Source: a virus
DNA: 38,127 nucleotides
Direction: 5' to 3' (one strand)
Virus record (IMG/VR): IMGVR_UViG_3300011113_000088
Coordinates: 1 to 38,127 of that record
Shown here: in pieces, positions 12,960-19,833 of the stretch
How positions within the stretch are numbered: the stretch's first letter is position 1
Layout: each line of letters opens with the position of its first letter
Notes under the pieces: generated by a model
The model's database searches: none
What the model was told of the DNA's origin: nothing
The model's input: the letters and a program-made list of their open reading frames with translations, nothing else
Made by a program: the position numbers and the translations under genes

Positions 12960-13192
12960 TGAAGTGCCTATGCTGTGACAAGATCCTGACAGACTTTGAG
13001 AGCACCCGTAAACACGCTGTGACGGGGATGTTTATAGACCTTTGTCAGCAGTGCTTCAAAACTGTACAGAGTGACTCTCACCTACCTACAAAGGACAGAC
13101 AAGACCTTATATCAGCGGATGATATGGATGATACTTTGGAGGATGAGGAGGATAGTCACATTGGTGACAGTGCACCTGAGAGGGACTATTGA
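12959..13192 (+). CDS. Zinc-finger-like small protein
   Basis: This is a 77-residue protein with two Cys pairs (CLCCDK near the start, LCQQC about 28 residues later), consistent with one zinc site, and a strongly acidic C-terminus (DDMDDTLEDEED). It is the last gene before the second regulatory gap. The TTGACA of a promoter overlaps its stop codon. It may bind nucleic acid or a host protein, which is inference. Confidence 0.65.
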   Translation: MKCLCCDKILTDFESTRKHAVTGMFIDLCQQCFKTVQSDSHLPTKDRQDLISADDMDDTLEDEEDSHIGDSAPERDY

Positions 13193-13217
13193 CAATCTAT
13201 TGAAAGTATGCTAACCT
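13189..13217 (+). promoter_or_regulatory. Middle-gene promoter candidate
   Basis: TTGACA (13189-13194), a 17-nt spacer, then TAACCT (13212-13217) with TG one base upstream (TGCTAACCT, extended -10). The -35 is perfect while the -10 matches three of six positions. It lies upstream of the ACTTTAAAGT palindromes and the 25-bp element, so those could act as operators or activator sites. It would transcribe the replication genes. Confidence 0.55.
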
Positions 13218-13220
13218 AAT

Positions 13221-13328
13221 ACTTTAAAGTAACTACGAAGGAACTAAGATGTTCCATAGAAGTTACATAGAAGTTAAATACACTATTAAAGATATCTTTA
13301 TATAATACTTATAAAGTTACTTTAAAGT
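13221..13328 (+). promoter_or_regulatory. Regulatory gap with shared 25-bp element and palindromes
   Basis: This intergenic stretch has ACTTTAAAGT palindromes at 13221-13230 and 13319-13328. It has the 25-bp element at 13265-13289 (exact inverted copy of 8839-8863), a partial repeat of its first part (CATAGAAGTT at 13255-13264 and 13266-13275), TATAAT at 13301-13306, and ACTTATAAAGT at 13307-13317. The same motifs occur upstream of terminase. The next gene starts at 13381 after GAAAGGATAA. Confidence 0.75.
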
Positions 13329-13380
13329 GCCTGAAGTTTCACAATACAAAATAGACTATAACCCATTGAAAGGATAATTT

Positions 13381-13575
13381 ATGTCTATAGAACTAATGGA
13401 TGATGACATTGATATGGATGTCGTACAGTATGAGTGCTGGTATTGGTCTGTCATTGACAGCATGGCTGATCTGATAATGAACAATGGCAGGGACAGAGTG
13501 ATGGCTGATGTAGCTGAAACTGTACTTAAGCGCTTAGGTGAAGGTTATGTCTTACCCGTGGATGTTCATCCATGA
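13381..13575 (+). CDS. Small acidic protein (64 aa), first of replication operon
   Basis: This is a 64-residue acidic protein (MSIELMDDDIDMDVV) with a helical core and aromatic cluster (YECWYWSVIDSM). It is the first gene downstream of the shared regulatory module and is preceded by AAAGGATAA. No domain is recognised. Its position suggests a role in control or support of replication, but this is speculation. Confidence 0.55.
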   Translation: MSIELMDDDIDMDVVQYECWYWSVIDSMADLIMNNGRDRVMADVAETVLKRLGEGYVLPVDVHP

Positions 13576-13634
13576 TGATGATGACATTGTTTGTCGTTAT
13601 AGTAACTTTAATTAAACTGATTGTGAGCAAGTAA
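13572..13634 (+). CDS. Possible 20-aa hydrophobic peptide
   Basis: An ATGA overlap with the preceding stop opens a frame of 20 codons (starting with four consecutive ATG, then TLFVVIVTLIKLIVSK) that ends in a TAATG overlap with the next gene. Hydrophobicity fits a membrane helix. Perfect filling of the gap between two genes by coupled junctions hints at translation, but it is too short for certainty. Confidence 0.35.
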   Translation: MMMMTLFVVIVTLIKLIVSK

Positions 13635-13876
13635 TGGACATTGACCCAAACAAACCGTGGCCCTTCCCTTCTGTACCTTTGGGAGGTGATAGTAGCTTGA
13701 AAGCTTTGGCTGATACTTTATCGATGCTGGAGGATTTCACAGCTTTTCAGCTCAGAGGGGACATCTACTATGGATACCCCGATAAAAAGGCTCTAAAGAC
13801 CATTGAAGGCCTTAGAAACACCCTTGGACAGGGTAAGACTATCAACGAAGTATATGGAGGTGGTAGTGAAGCTTAA
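13634..13876 (+). CDS. Small protein upstream of primase-helicase
   Basis: This 80-residue protein starts MDIDPNKPWPFPSVPLGGDS. It is mostly helical with a Pro-rich start, and no domain is recognised. It overlaps the primase-helicase start by about 11 bases, with the ribosome site for that gene inside its 3' end. Function is unknown. Confidence 0.6.
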   Translation: MDIDPNKPWPFPSVPLGGDSSLKALADTLSMLEDFTAFQLRGDIYYGYPDKKALKTIEGLRNTLGQGKTINEVYGGGSEA

Positions 13877-15494
13877 CCTAGTACCTAAGCCTAAGACACC
13901 TTCAAAGTTCATCCGTCATGTTCCATGTGAGCACTGCGGTAGTTCAGATGCAGGTGCTGAATATGACGATGGACACTTCTACTGTTTCAATTGTCATCAC
14001 ACTGAGCATGAGACAGATGCTTGTAACTTATCGGTCATGCAACAGGCTGTAGCGCCTAGGAAAACACCTATGTTAGAAGTTAAAGGACAGATTAAAGCGA
14101 TACCTGACAGGGGTATCAGTCAACAAACATGTGAGAAATACGGAGTTACTCAAGACAATGGACAACACTTTTATCCTTACACTGACGATGCCGGAGGGGT
14201 TGTCGCAGCAAAAGTTAGACGAGTGGCAGACAAAACTTTTAGCATTCATGGTTCATTCACGAATGCTAGGTTGTTCGGTCAACAGCTCTTTCACGCAGGG
14301 GGCAAGTACATCACGATCTATGAAGGTGAACTTGATGCCTTGGCAGGATACCAACTCACAGGGTCTCAGTGGCCCTCAGTGTCGATTAGGAATGGTGCTC
14401 AAGCCGCTTTAAAGGACTGCAAAGCTCAGTATGAGTGGCTGAACACCTTTGAGAACATTGTGATCTGCTTCGATGGGGATGAGCCGGGTAAGAAGGCCTC
14501 TAAAGAGGTAGCTGAGCTATTCGGGCAGAAGGCTAAGATCGTTAAGCATTTGAGTGGCTACAAAGATGCTTGTGACTATCTCATTGCTGGCGCTACCAAA
14601 GAGTTCGTCAATGAGTGGTGGAGAGCTGAGGTGTACATACCTGACGGGATCATCAATGCAGCATCTCTGTGGGAGGAAGTGATTAAACCTGAGGCTAAGG
14701 CTGAGGCTATGTACCCTTGGAAGGGCTTAAATAAGCTGTTGTACGGATTGAGACCTTCGGAGTTGATCACAGTCACAGCTGGTTCAGGCCTTGGTAAGAG
14801 TCAGTTCTTGAGAGAGATATTGTTCAACATTCTGAACACTACGAAGTGGAACATTGGAGGGTTATTCCTCGAAGAATCCACTAGAAAGACAGCTAGAAGT
14901 ATCATGTCTTTACACGCTAACAAGCTGTTGCATTTGCCTGACACACCAACAACTGAAGAGGAACTTAAAGATGCATTTGATAACACTCTTGGATCTAATC
15001 GCATTTACCTTTTCGATCATTTCGGTAGCTCTGATGTGGATAATATTACTAACAGAATACGGTACATGGCAAAAGCGTGTGACTGTCGTGTGGTTTTTCT
15101 CGACCATATCTCTATCGTGGTTAGTGGGCAGGATCTTGGAGATGAGCGTAAGGCTATTGATAACATGATGACGAAGCTTCGTACACTGGTTCAAGAGTTG
15201 GAGATTACTCTGATCTGTGTAAGTCACCTTCGTAGGCCTACAGGCAATGCTGGGCACGAGGATGGACAAGCTGTATCGTTGTCTCAGCTCAGAGGATCAG
15301 GTGCTATTGCTCAGCTCAGTGACGCTGTGATCACATTGGAGCGTAACAGCATGGCTCAGGATGACAACGAGAGACACCAGACTAAGGTATCAGTGGCTAA
15401 AAATCGTTACAATGGCTATACAGGTCCAGCATGTACTTTGAAGTACGACATGGAAACTGGACGTATGATGGAGATGCAGGAGGAAGTATTATGA
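13866..15494 (+). CDS. DNA primase-helicase (T7 gp4-like)
   Basis: This bifunctional protein synthesises RNA primers and unwinds DNA at the phage fork. In about 542 residues it has an N-terminal zinc-binding domain (Cys21, Cys24, Cys40, Cys43), a TOPRIM primase core (YEGELDAL at Glu153/Asp157, FDGDEPG at Asp203/Asp205), and a RecA-like helicase with Walker A AGSGLGKS (Lys311) and Walker B VVFLDH (Asp413). LRGSG at about 475 is the nucleotide-sensing segment. I favour GTG at 13866 because GGAGG lies five bases upstream; ATG at 13854 adds four residues. It would form a hexamer and work with the family A polymerase downstream. Confidence 0.95.
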   Translation: MKLNLVPKPKTPSKFIRHVPCEHCGSSDAGAEYDDGHFYCFNCHHTEHETDACNLSVMQQAVAPRKTPMLEVKGQIKAIPDRGISQQTCEKYGVTQDNGQHFYPYTDDAGGVVAAKVRRVADKTFSIHGSFTNARLFGQQLFHAGGKYITIYEGELDALAGYQLTGSQWPSVSIRNGAQAALKDCKAQYEWLNTFENIVICFDGDEPGKKASKEVAELFGQKAKIVKHLSGYKDACDYLIAGATKEFVNEWWRAEVYIPDGIINAASLWEEVIKPEAKAEAMYPWKGLNKLLYGLRPSELITVTAGSGLGKSQFLREILFNILNTTKWNIGGLFLEESTRKTARSIMSLHANKLLHLPDTPTTEEELKDAFDNTLGSNRIYLFDHFGSSDVDNITNRIRYMAKACDCRVVFLDHISIVVSGQDLGDERKAIDNMMTKLRTLVQELEITLICVSHLRRPTGNAGHEDGQAVSLSQLRGSGAIAQLSDAVITLERNSMAQDDNERHQTKVSVAKNRYNGYTGPACTLKYDMETGRMMEMQEEVL

Positions 15495-15817
15495 CAAGAG
15501 CAGATACGGAGTATCGTAAAGACATTATTCGCATGGCACGAGAAGCGGGGTTCAATGTTGAGCAAGGATATTTGTTGCGGATAACAGGTATTGATGAAGA
15601 CCTTGAACGCTTTGCCGCCCTTGTCGCTTCTGCCGAGCGTGAGCGATTAACTTATGCGGCAATGAAAGCCGCTGAAAAAGCGGTAAATGTGGCTATTGCG
15701 CTAGAGCGTGAGGCGTGTGCAAAGGAATGTGAAGGTATTAATAGTGCTGAAGATTATTACGGAGAGCGCCCTGAGTTAGTTTGCGCTGAAGCCATCCGAG
15801 CAAGGGGACAAGCATGA
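15491..15817 (+). CDS. Accessory phage protein ending AIRARG
   Basis: This is a 108-residue helical protein with a possible DNA-binding start (DTEYRKDIIRMAREAG) and a mid part containing EREACAKECE. The end (VCAEAIRARGQA) is a pattern I recognise from many phages and prophages of Burkholderiales, where such proteins are uncharacterised. ATG at 15491 follows AGGAGGAAG. It overlaps the helicase stop and begins the accessory cassette inserted before the polymerase. Confidence 0.65.
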   Translation: MTRADTEYRKDIIRMAREAGFNVEQGYLLRITGIDEDLERFAALVASAERERLTYAAMKAAEKAVNVAIALEREACAKECEGINSAEDYYGERPELVCAEAIRARGQA

Positions 15818-15984
15818 CTAAATCAGACGGTGGTAAAGGCTCAAGCCCACGGCCTTACAGCGTGACTCAGCAGGAATATGACTCACGATGGGATGCAATA
15901 TTTGGACGAGACAAAGGTGATAAAGAACATGATGTAGCCTTTGACAAACAGATGGATAACATTGAAGAGGAGCAGAACAAATGA
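15814..15984 (+). CDS. Small phage protein (56 aa)
   Basis: This short frame starts MTKSDGGKGSSPRPYSVTQQ and contains YDSRWDAIFGRD, a pattern I recognise from small conserved phage proteins of unknown function. It overlaps both neighbours by ATGA. The sequence is polar and partly disordered, with an acidic tail (NIEEEQNK). Confidence 0.7.
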   Translation: MTKSDGGKGSSPRPYSVTQQEYDSRWDAIFGRDKGDKEHDVAFDKQMDNIEEEQNK

Positions 15985-16130
15985 GTGCATGGTTAATCGC
16001 TATCGTAGGAGTTGTCTATGCTGTAGTGGCTGCTGACTTACTCTTCAAAGGGAATACTGGCTTAGGGATAGCCTTTGTAGGTTACGCTCTAGGGAATGTG
16101 GGTCTTTACTTGGAGGCTGCAAAACCATGA
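15981..16130 (+). CDS. Two-helix membrane peptide (49 aa)
   Basis: This 49-residue protein has two hydrophobic segments (WLIAIVGVVYAVVAADLLF and then TGLGIAFVGYALGNVGLYL) separated by a short KGN turn, consistent with a helical hairpin in the inner membrane. It overlaps both neighbouring genes by ATGA. It could be an accessory membrane protein; a holin role is possible, but it sits in the early unit away from the lysozyme. Confidence 0.6.
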   Translation: MSAWLIAIVGVVYAVVAADLLFKGNTGLGIAFVGYALGNVGLYLEAAKP

Positions 16131-16345
16131 ACAGAGAAGACATCATTCGTAAAGCTGAAGAAGATGAGTGGATTGAAATAACTCAATTTATAAAGCTGGC
16201 TATGTTAGAAGAGAGAGAGAAGTGTGCAGGACTTCGTAAAGAAGTGGCACTACTAGGTAAACATTCAACAGACTATGAAGAAGGATTTTGGGATGCTTTG
16301 CAGAAGTATGAAGACTTAATAAGAGCAAGGGGAAAACATGACTAA
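16127..16345 (+). CDS. Small accessory protein ending IRARG
   Basis: This is a 72-residue helical protein (NREDIIRKAEEDEWIEI, then LEEREKCAGLRKE) with C-terminal YEDLIRARGKHD. The start and end resemble the 15491 gene product, as if shortened from a common ancestor. It overlaps both neighbours. Function is unknown. Confidence 0.6.
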   Translation: MNREDIIRKAEEDEWIEITQFIKLAMLEEREKCAGLRKEVALLGKHSTDYEEGFWDALQKYEDLIRARGKHD

Positions 16346-16700
16346 AGAAGCATTAAAGCAAAGACTAGGAATGACACAGCCAAACAGAGGCTCTGTTGGT
16401 TTTCAAGAAGCCTTGGCACAGCCAGAGCAGGAGCCTGATTGGAAAGGTTTGGTTCTAAGCCATAACGAAGACTGCGAATCACGATGCGATATGGATAAAT
16501 GTGGATACAAACCATATTACGAATACAACGGCAGACGTTGCCCTGATTGTCCTATTCACGAAAAGATTTGGGTTGAATACACCCCACCACAGCGCACATG
16601 GGTTGGGTTGACAGAAGATGAAGCGTTTGCCTGTCAAGGGCGTGACTACTTTGAAACCTACAAAGCCATTGAAGCCAAGCTCAAAGAAAGGAACACATAA
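16338..16700 (+). CDS. Cys-rich accessory protein, modular
   Basis: This 120-residue protein has an N-terminal helix (MTKEALKQRLGM) and a QPEQEPDW linker. A Cys/His cluster follows (NEDCESRCDMDKCGY, then RRCPDCPIH), and the C-terminal module is WVGLTEDEA... IEAKLKERNT. The linker and C-terminal module are common endings in small proteins of freshwater and Burkholderiales phages as I recall. The cluster may bind zinc. The C-terminal module is shared with the next gene. Confidence 0.65.
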   Translation: MTKEALKQRLGMTQPNRGSVGFQEALAQPEQEPDWKGLVLSHNEDCESRCDMDKCGYKPYYEYNGRRCPDCPIHEKIWVEYTPPQRTWVGLTEDEAFACQGRDYFETYKAIEAKLKERNT

Positions 16701-16912
16701 TGTTTTACGGACAATGTTGGAAATGTGGTGAGCGTTGGGGACTGGGCACAGCATCAACTTGCAAATGCCCTGATGAAGCCTCTAAGCGTGAGTGGGTTGG
16801 GTTGACTCTTGATGAACGAATAGAGCTTGCTCAAGATGTTGATTGGGCTATTGGCGCTTACTGTGAGTATGCTGAAAAGATTGAAGCCAAGTTAAAGGAG
16901 AAGAACACATGA
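16700..16912 (+). CDS. Zinc-ribbon accessory protein, paralogous C-terminus
   Basis: This 70-residue protein has an N-terminal C-x2-C ... C-x-C arrangement (CWKCGERWGL, TCKCPDEAS), then WVGLTLDERIELAQ and an end of IEAKLKEKNT. The last half matches the previous gene's C-terminus at protein level and in DNA segments (TGGGTTGGGTTGAC, ATTGAAGCCAAG). It overlaps the preceding gene's stop (TAATG). Confidence 0.65.
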   Translation: MFYGQCWKCGERWGLGTASTCKCPDEASKREWVGLTLDERIELAQDVDWAIGAYCEYAEKIEAKLKEKNT

Positions 16913-17193
16913 GTACATGGGTTAAAAATATTAAGAATCAAGATGAAGTTAATGCCATCCTCCAAGCTAGGCTTGAGCAGAAACGATTAAAGGAACGGGA
17001 GTGGCACAAGGCCAACCGTGGCAAGGCTAATGCCTATAAACGTAAGGCAAGGCAGAACAAAAGTAAAACTAAGAAGGCAGTGCTGGTAAACACAGAAGTC
17101 TTCAAGGTTGTTAAGTGTACATACAGAGCTAACTGGAAAGAAGCTCCCGTGTACTATTGCCCTGAACTAACTTATAGGGGACAGACAACATGA
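16909..17193 (+). CDS. Basic accessory protein, possible DNA binding
   Basis: This is a 94-residue protein with a highly basic centre (KRLKEREWHKANRGKANAYK, then RKARQNKSKTKK), similar in feel to homing-endonuclease or HNH-associated basic tails, but with no catalytic residues. The end has CTYRANWKEAPVYYCPEL with two cysteines. Probably nucleic-acid binding; function unknown. It overlaps the next gene by ATGA. Confidence 0.55.
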   Translation: MSTWVKNIKNQDEVNAILQARLEQKRLKEREWHKANRGKANAYKRKARQNKSKTKKAVLVNTEVFKVVKCTYRANWKEAPVYYCPELTYRGQTT

Positions 17194-17372
17194 TTGACAT
17201 GGACAAGATAGCTGGTAGAATGCTTGACTTGGAGAGTAAGTACTATGAGTTGCAAGACAAGTATCAATTACTTATCCATCACTATGAAGACTTGAAAGCT
17301 GAATATGAAGCGTATCGTTCTAGACATAGAGACAACATTAGATCACAACACGATCTGGATGGTGGTCACTAA
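17190..17372 (+). CDS. Small coiled-coil protein overlapping the polymerase start
   Basis: This is a 60-residue protein with clear heptad spacing (MLDLESKYYELQDKYQLLIH, then HYEDLKAEYEAY). It begins in ATGA overlap with the preceding gene. Its last 68 bases are read in a different frame as the first codons of DNA polymerase, an unusually long overlap. It could be a polymerase-associated factor or a translational-coupling leader. Function is unknown. Confidence 0.6.
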   Translation: MIDMDKIAGRMLDLESKYYELQDKYQLLIHHYEDLKAEYEAYRSRHRDNIRSQHDLDGGH

Positions 17373-19005
17373 GGACATCGACACTGGAGAAGTTAAGGTA
17401 TGGAGAGCAGCAGACAACCTCGTGGGGTATTTAAAGGACGTTACGTTGATAGTAGCCCACAACGGGATAGGCTTCGATTTTCCGATACTCAATCGGCTCT
17501 GGACTACGAAGATTCGCTTGAGCCAAGTGTACGATACGTTGATAGCGTCAAGACTGCTAGATCCCTCAATAGAGAACGGACACAGCTTAGACGCTTGGGG
17601 AGAGAGACTCAAGAGGAGTAAGATTAACTATACAGGGGTGTGGACATGGTTGATGAACAGACGAGAGGAATACAAAGGTGAGTGCTTTAATGTTCCTCAC
17701 ATGGCTCTTCTTGAGCATTACTGCATTAGGGACGTTGAGGTTACTTGTGATCTTTACAAGCACCTTACTGCTGAATTCACTAAGAAGGACTTTTCACAAG
17801 AAAGTCTTACTTTGGAACACAAGGTGGCTGCGATTATTGCCGAACAAGAAAGGTCAGGATTCAAACTTGATTTACCCTTCACAACTTGCTTACTTGCTGA
17901 CATCAAAGGAAAGATGGCAGGAATATATGAATCGATGCAACAGAGATGGCCTCCAGTCATCACTCCAAGATTCCACAAAACCAGTGGAAAGCCTATCAAA
18001 GATTCCGTTGATACTTTCAATCCCGGAAGTAGACAACAAATTGGACAGAAGCTGATGGAGCTTGGCTGGAAGCCTAAGGAGTTCACTGAGAAGGGTCAGG
18101 CTATTGTCGATGAATCTGTACTGTCTAAGGTTACTAACATTCCTGAGGCTCAGATGATCGCTGAATACTTGATGCTACAGAAGCGTGTAGCTCAGATTGA
18201 AAGCTGGTTAGAGGCTGTAGGTAAGGACGGTAGAGTTCACGGGAAGGTTATCACGAATGGAGCTGTGTCTGGTAGAGCTACGCATAGCTCACCTAATATG
18301 GCTCAGATTCCAGCTACAAGGTCAACGTATGGTAAAGAATGTAGAAGTTGTTGGACTGTTGAAGAAGGGCACGTGCTTGTTGGTACGGACTTGTCTGGTA
18401 TTGAGCTGCGTTGCTTTGCTCACTATCTTAATGATACTGAATATTCAAATGAGGTTGTAAATGGAGATGTCCACACGAGAAATCAGAAAGCATTTGGAGT
18501 CGATACGAGAGATCTTGCCAAGACTGTGCTGTATGCCACACTCTACGGTGCTTCACCGGGTAAAGTCGGTACAATTATTGGTGGTTCAGAAAAGCAGGGG
18601 AGAAAGATTATTGATAATTTTCAACGGAACGTCCCAGCATACGCAGCGCTTAAAAAGAAAGTATCTAAGTTCGCTGCTAAAGGGTGGATACCGGGTCTTG
18701 ATGGACGTAGACTTCAGATTAGATCTGAGCATAGCGCACTTAATACACTCCTTCAGTCGGCAGGAGCGATTATTGCTAAGCAGTGGATTGTGTGCTTTCA
18801 CGAGGAACTCCGTAAGAAAAAAGTACCATTTAAGCTAGTTGCGTGGGTTCACGATGAGGTACAAATTGAAGTTCCTGAAAAGTATGGTACAATAGTAGGT
18901 GAGATTGTTGTAAAAGCAGCCGCTGATGCAGGAGAGATCTTAAAGTTTAGATGTCCTGTTGGTGCTGAATTCAAGATAGGGAAGAATTGGTATGACTGTC
19001 ACTAA
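17305..19005 (+). CDS. Family A DNA polymerase (T7-like) with 3'-5' exonuclease
   Basis: This 566-residue replicative polymerase is shorter than T7 gp5 (704). The exonuclease has LDIETT (Asp7, Glu9), HNGIGFD (Asp58) and YCIRDVE (Asp143), all four acidic residues intact, so proofreading is expected. The polymerase has motif A GTDLSGIELR (Asp362), motif B TRDLAKTVLYATLYGAS (Arg402, Lys406, Tyr410) and motif C VHDE (His516, Asp517). Tyr410 aligns with T7 Tyr526 (E. coli Phe762), the form associated with fast lytic phages. The T7 thioredoxin-binding loop seems shortened or absent. The start lies inside the preceding gene. Confidence 0.96.
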   Translation: MKRIVLDIETTLDHNTIWMVVTKDIDTGEVKVWRAADNLVGYLKDVTLIVAHNGIGFDFPILNRLWTTKIRLSQVYDTLIASRLLDPSIENGHSLDAWGERLKRSKINYTGVWTWLMNRREEYKGECFNVPHMALLEHYCIRDVEVTCDLYKHLTAEFTKKDFSQESLTLEHKVAAIIAEQERSGFKLDLPFTTCLLADIKGKMAGIYESMQQRWPPVITPRFHKTSGKPIKDSVDTFNPGSRQQIGQKLMELGWKPKEFTEKGQAIVDESVLSKVTNIPEAQMIAEYLMLQKRVAQIESWLEAVGKDGRVHGKVITNGAVSGRATHSSPNMAQIPATRSTYGKECRSCWTVEEGHVLVGTDLSGIELRCFAHYLNDTEYSNEVVNGDVHTRNQKAFGVDTRDLAKTVLYATLYGASPGKVGTIIGGSEKQGRKIIDNFQRNVPAYAALKKKVSKFAAKGWIPGLDGRRLQIRSEHSALNTLLQSAGAIIAKQWIVCFHEELRKKKVPFKLVAWVHDEVQIEVPEKYGTIVGEIVVKAAADAGEILKFRCPVGAEFKIGKNWYDCH

Positions 19006-19177
19006 GATAGGCAAACAACAGATTATCTTCGATGTTGAGGGTGAACACTTCAAAGTCAAGATAGTTGGCGATATGGATCTTGAAGAGATATACACAGTCT
19101 TAGTATCGGCTGTGCTACACTTGGAAGAGATGGCATTGGGTAACGTAGCTCACCCAGAATCTAAAGAGCTACATTGA
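18992..19177 (+). CDS. Small protein after polymerase, unknown
   Basis: This is a 61-residue alpha/beta protein (TKIGKQQIIFDVEGEHFKVK, then DLEEIYTVLVSAVLHLEEMA). It overlaps the polymerase stop by 14 bases, showing a coupled gene pair. There is no recognised domain. Confidence 0.55.
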   Translation: MTVTKIGKQQIIFDVEGEHFKVKIVGDMDLEEIYTVLVSAVLHLEEMALGNVAHPESKELH

Positions 19178-19214
19178 CGTTTACTTTGTAAACATAAACT
19201 GAGAGGAAACTTAA

Positions 19215-19370
19215 ATGGTATTTAATGTAGAACCTAATGAAGCTGCCTTCATTGTTCGAGTGATTGGTCAGTTGCCTACGGAGTCAGGTGCATTCCCGTT
19301 GCATCAGAAGTTGGTAGAGCAGTTCCAGTCTCAAGACAAACAAGAAGCAGCAACCGTTGCAGCTGAGTAA
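19215..19370 (+). CDS. Conserved small phage protein (51 aa)
   Basis: This short frame begins MVFNVEPNEAAFIVRVIGQL and continues PTESGAFPLHQKLVEQF, with an Ala/Glu tail. I recognise this PNEA.FI..VLGQLPTESGA.PL pattern from small proteins in many phages, with no known function. The ATG follows GAGAGGAAAC, a good ribosome site, and a 6-3-6 dyad (19179-19193) lies in the gap before it. Confidence 0.72.
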   Translation: MVFNVEPNEAAFIVRVIGQLPTESGAFPLHQKLVEQFQSQDKQEAATVAAE

Positions 19371-19398
19371 ACTTAAACATAAACTAAAGGAAAATGAA

Positions 19399-19833
19399 AT
19401 GAGTATTGATAGCATCAAACCCGTAAAAGTCGCTGGTGAACTGTATTGGTCTAACTGGATGAAAGAGCACAATAAGAAGTTCAACGAGGCTAACGATAAG
19501 TATGAATGCACACTTGGTCAGTTGAGTGAAGCTGCATGTGCTAAGCTTGAAGAGCTGGGCATTAAGCTCAAAGATAAAGACACAATGGGTAAGTACATTG
19601 TTGGTAAGTCTAAGTTCTTGTTTGAACCTGTCGATGAAGAGGGCAATCCTGTAGACATCAGCAAGATTGGTAATGGTACTAAGTGTTATGCACTGGTGTC
19701 CTCATACCGTCACAAGATGTCAGCTAAGTTCGGTGCTGCACCATCAATTAAGAAGTTGGTGATTACTGAGCTTAAAGTTTACTCTCCAGATGGTGCTGAA
19801 GCCACTGAAGAAGAGACTGATGATATCCTCTAA
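19399..19833 (+). CDS. Single-stranded DNA-binding protein (T7 gp2.5-like)
   Basis: This 144-residue protein lies directly between polymerase and exonuclease genes, the standard SSB position. It has features of a phage OB-fold SSB: alternating strands with aromatic residues (YWSNWMKEH, then TKCYALVSSYRHKM, KKLVITELKVYS) and an acidic C-terminal tail (EATEEETDDIL) that would recruit the polymerase and helicase. T7 gp2.5 ends in a C-terminal aromatic residue, while this protein ends in Ile-Leu. The start follows AAAGGAAA. Assignment is by architecture and context. Confidence 0.75.
   Translation: MSIDSIKPVKVAGELYWSNWMKEHNKKFNEANDKYECTLGQLSEAACAKLEELGIKLKDKDTMGKYIVGKSKFLFEPVDEEGNPVDISKIGNGTKCYALVSSYRHKMSAKFGAAPSIKKLVITELKVYSPDGAEATEEETDDIL

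Noticed and set aside
17343-18838. Several 70-125-codon frames inside the DNA polymerase gene on both strands
   Set aside because: The polymerase motifs are intact across the whole region, so the other frames are shadows.
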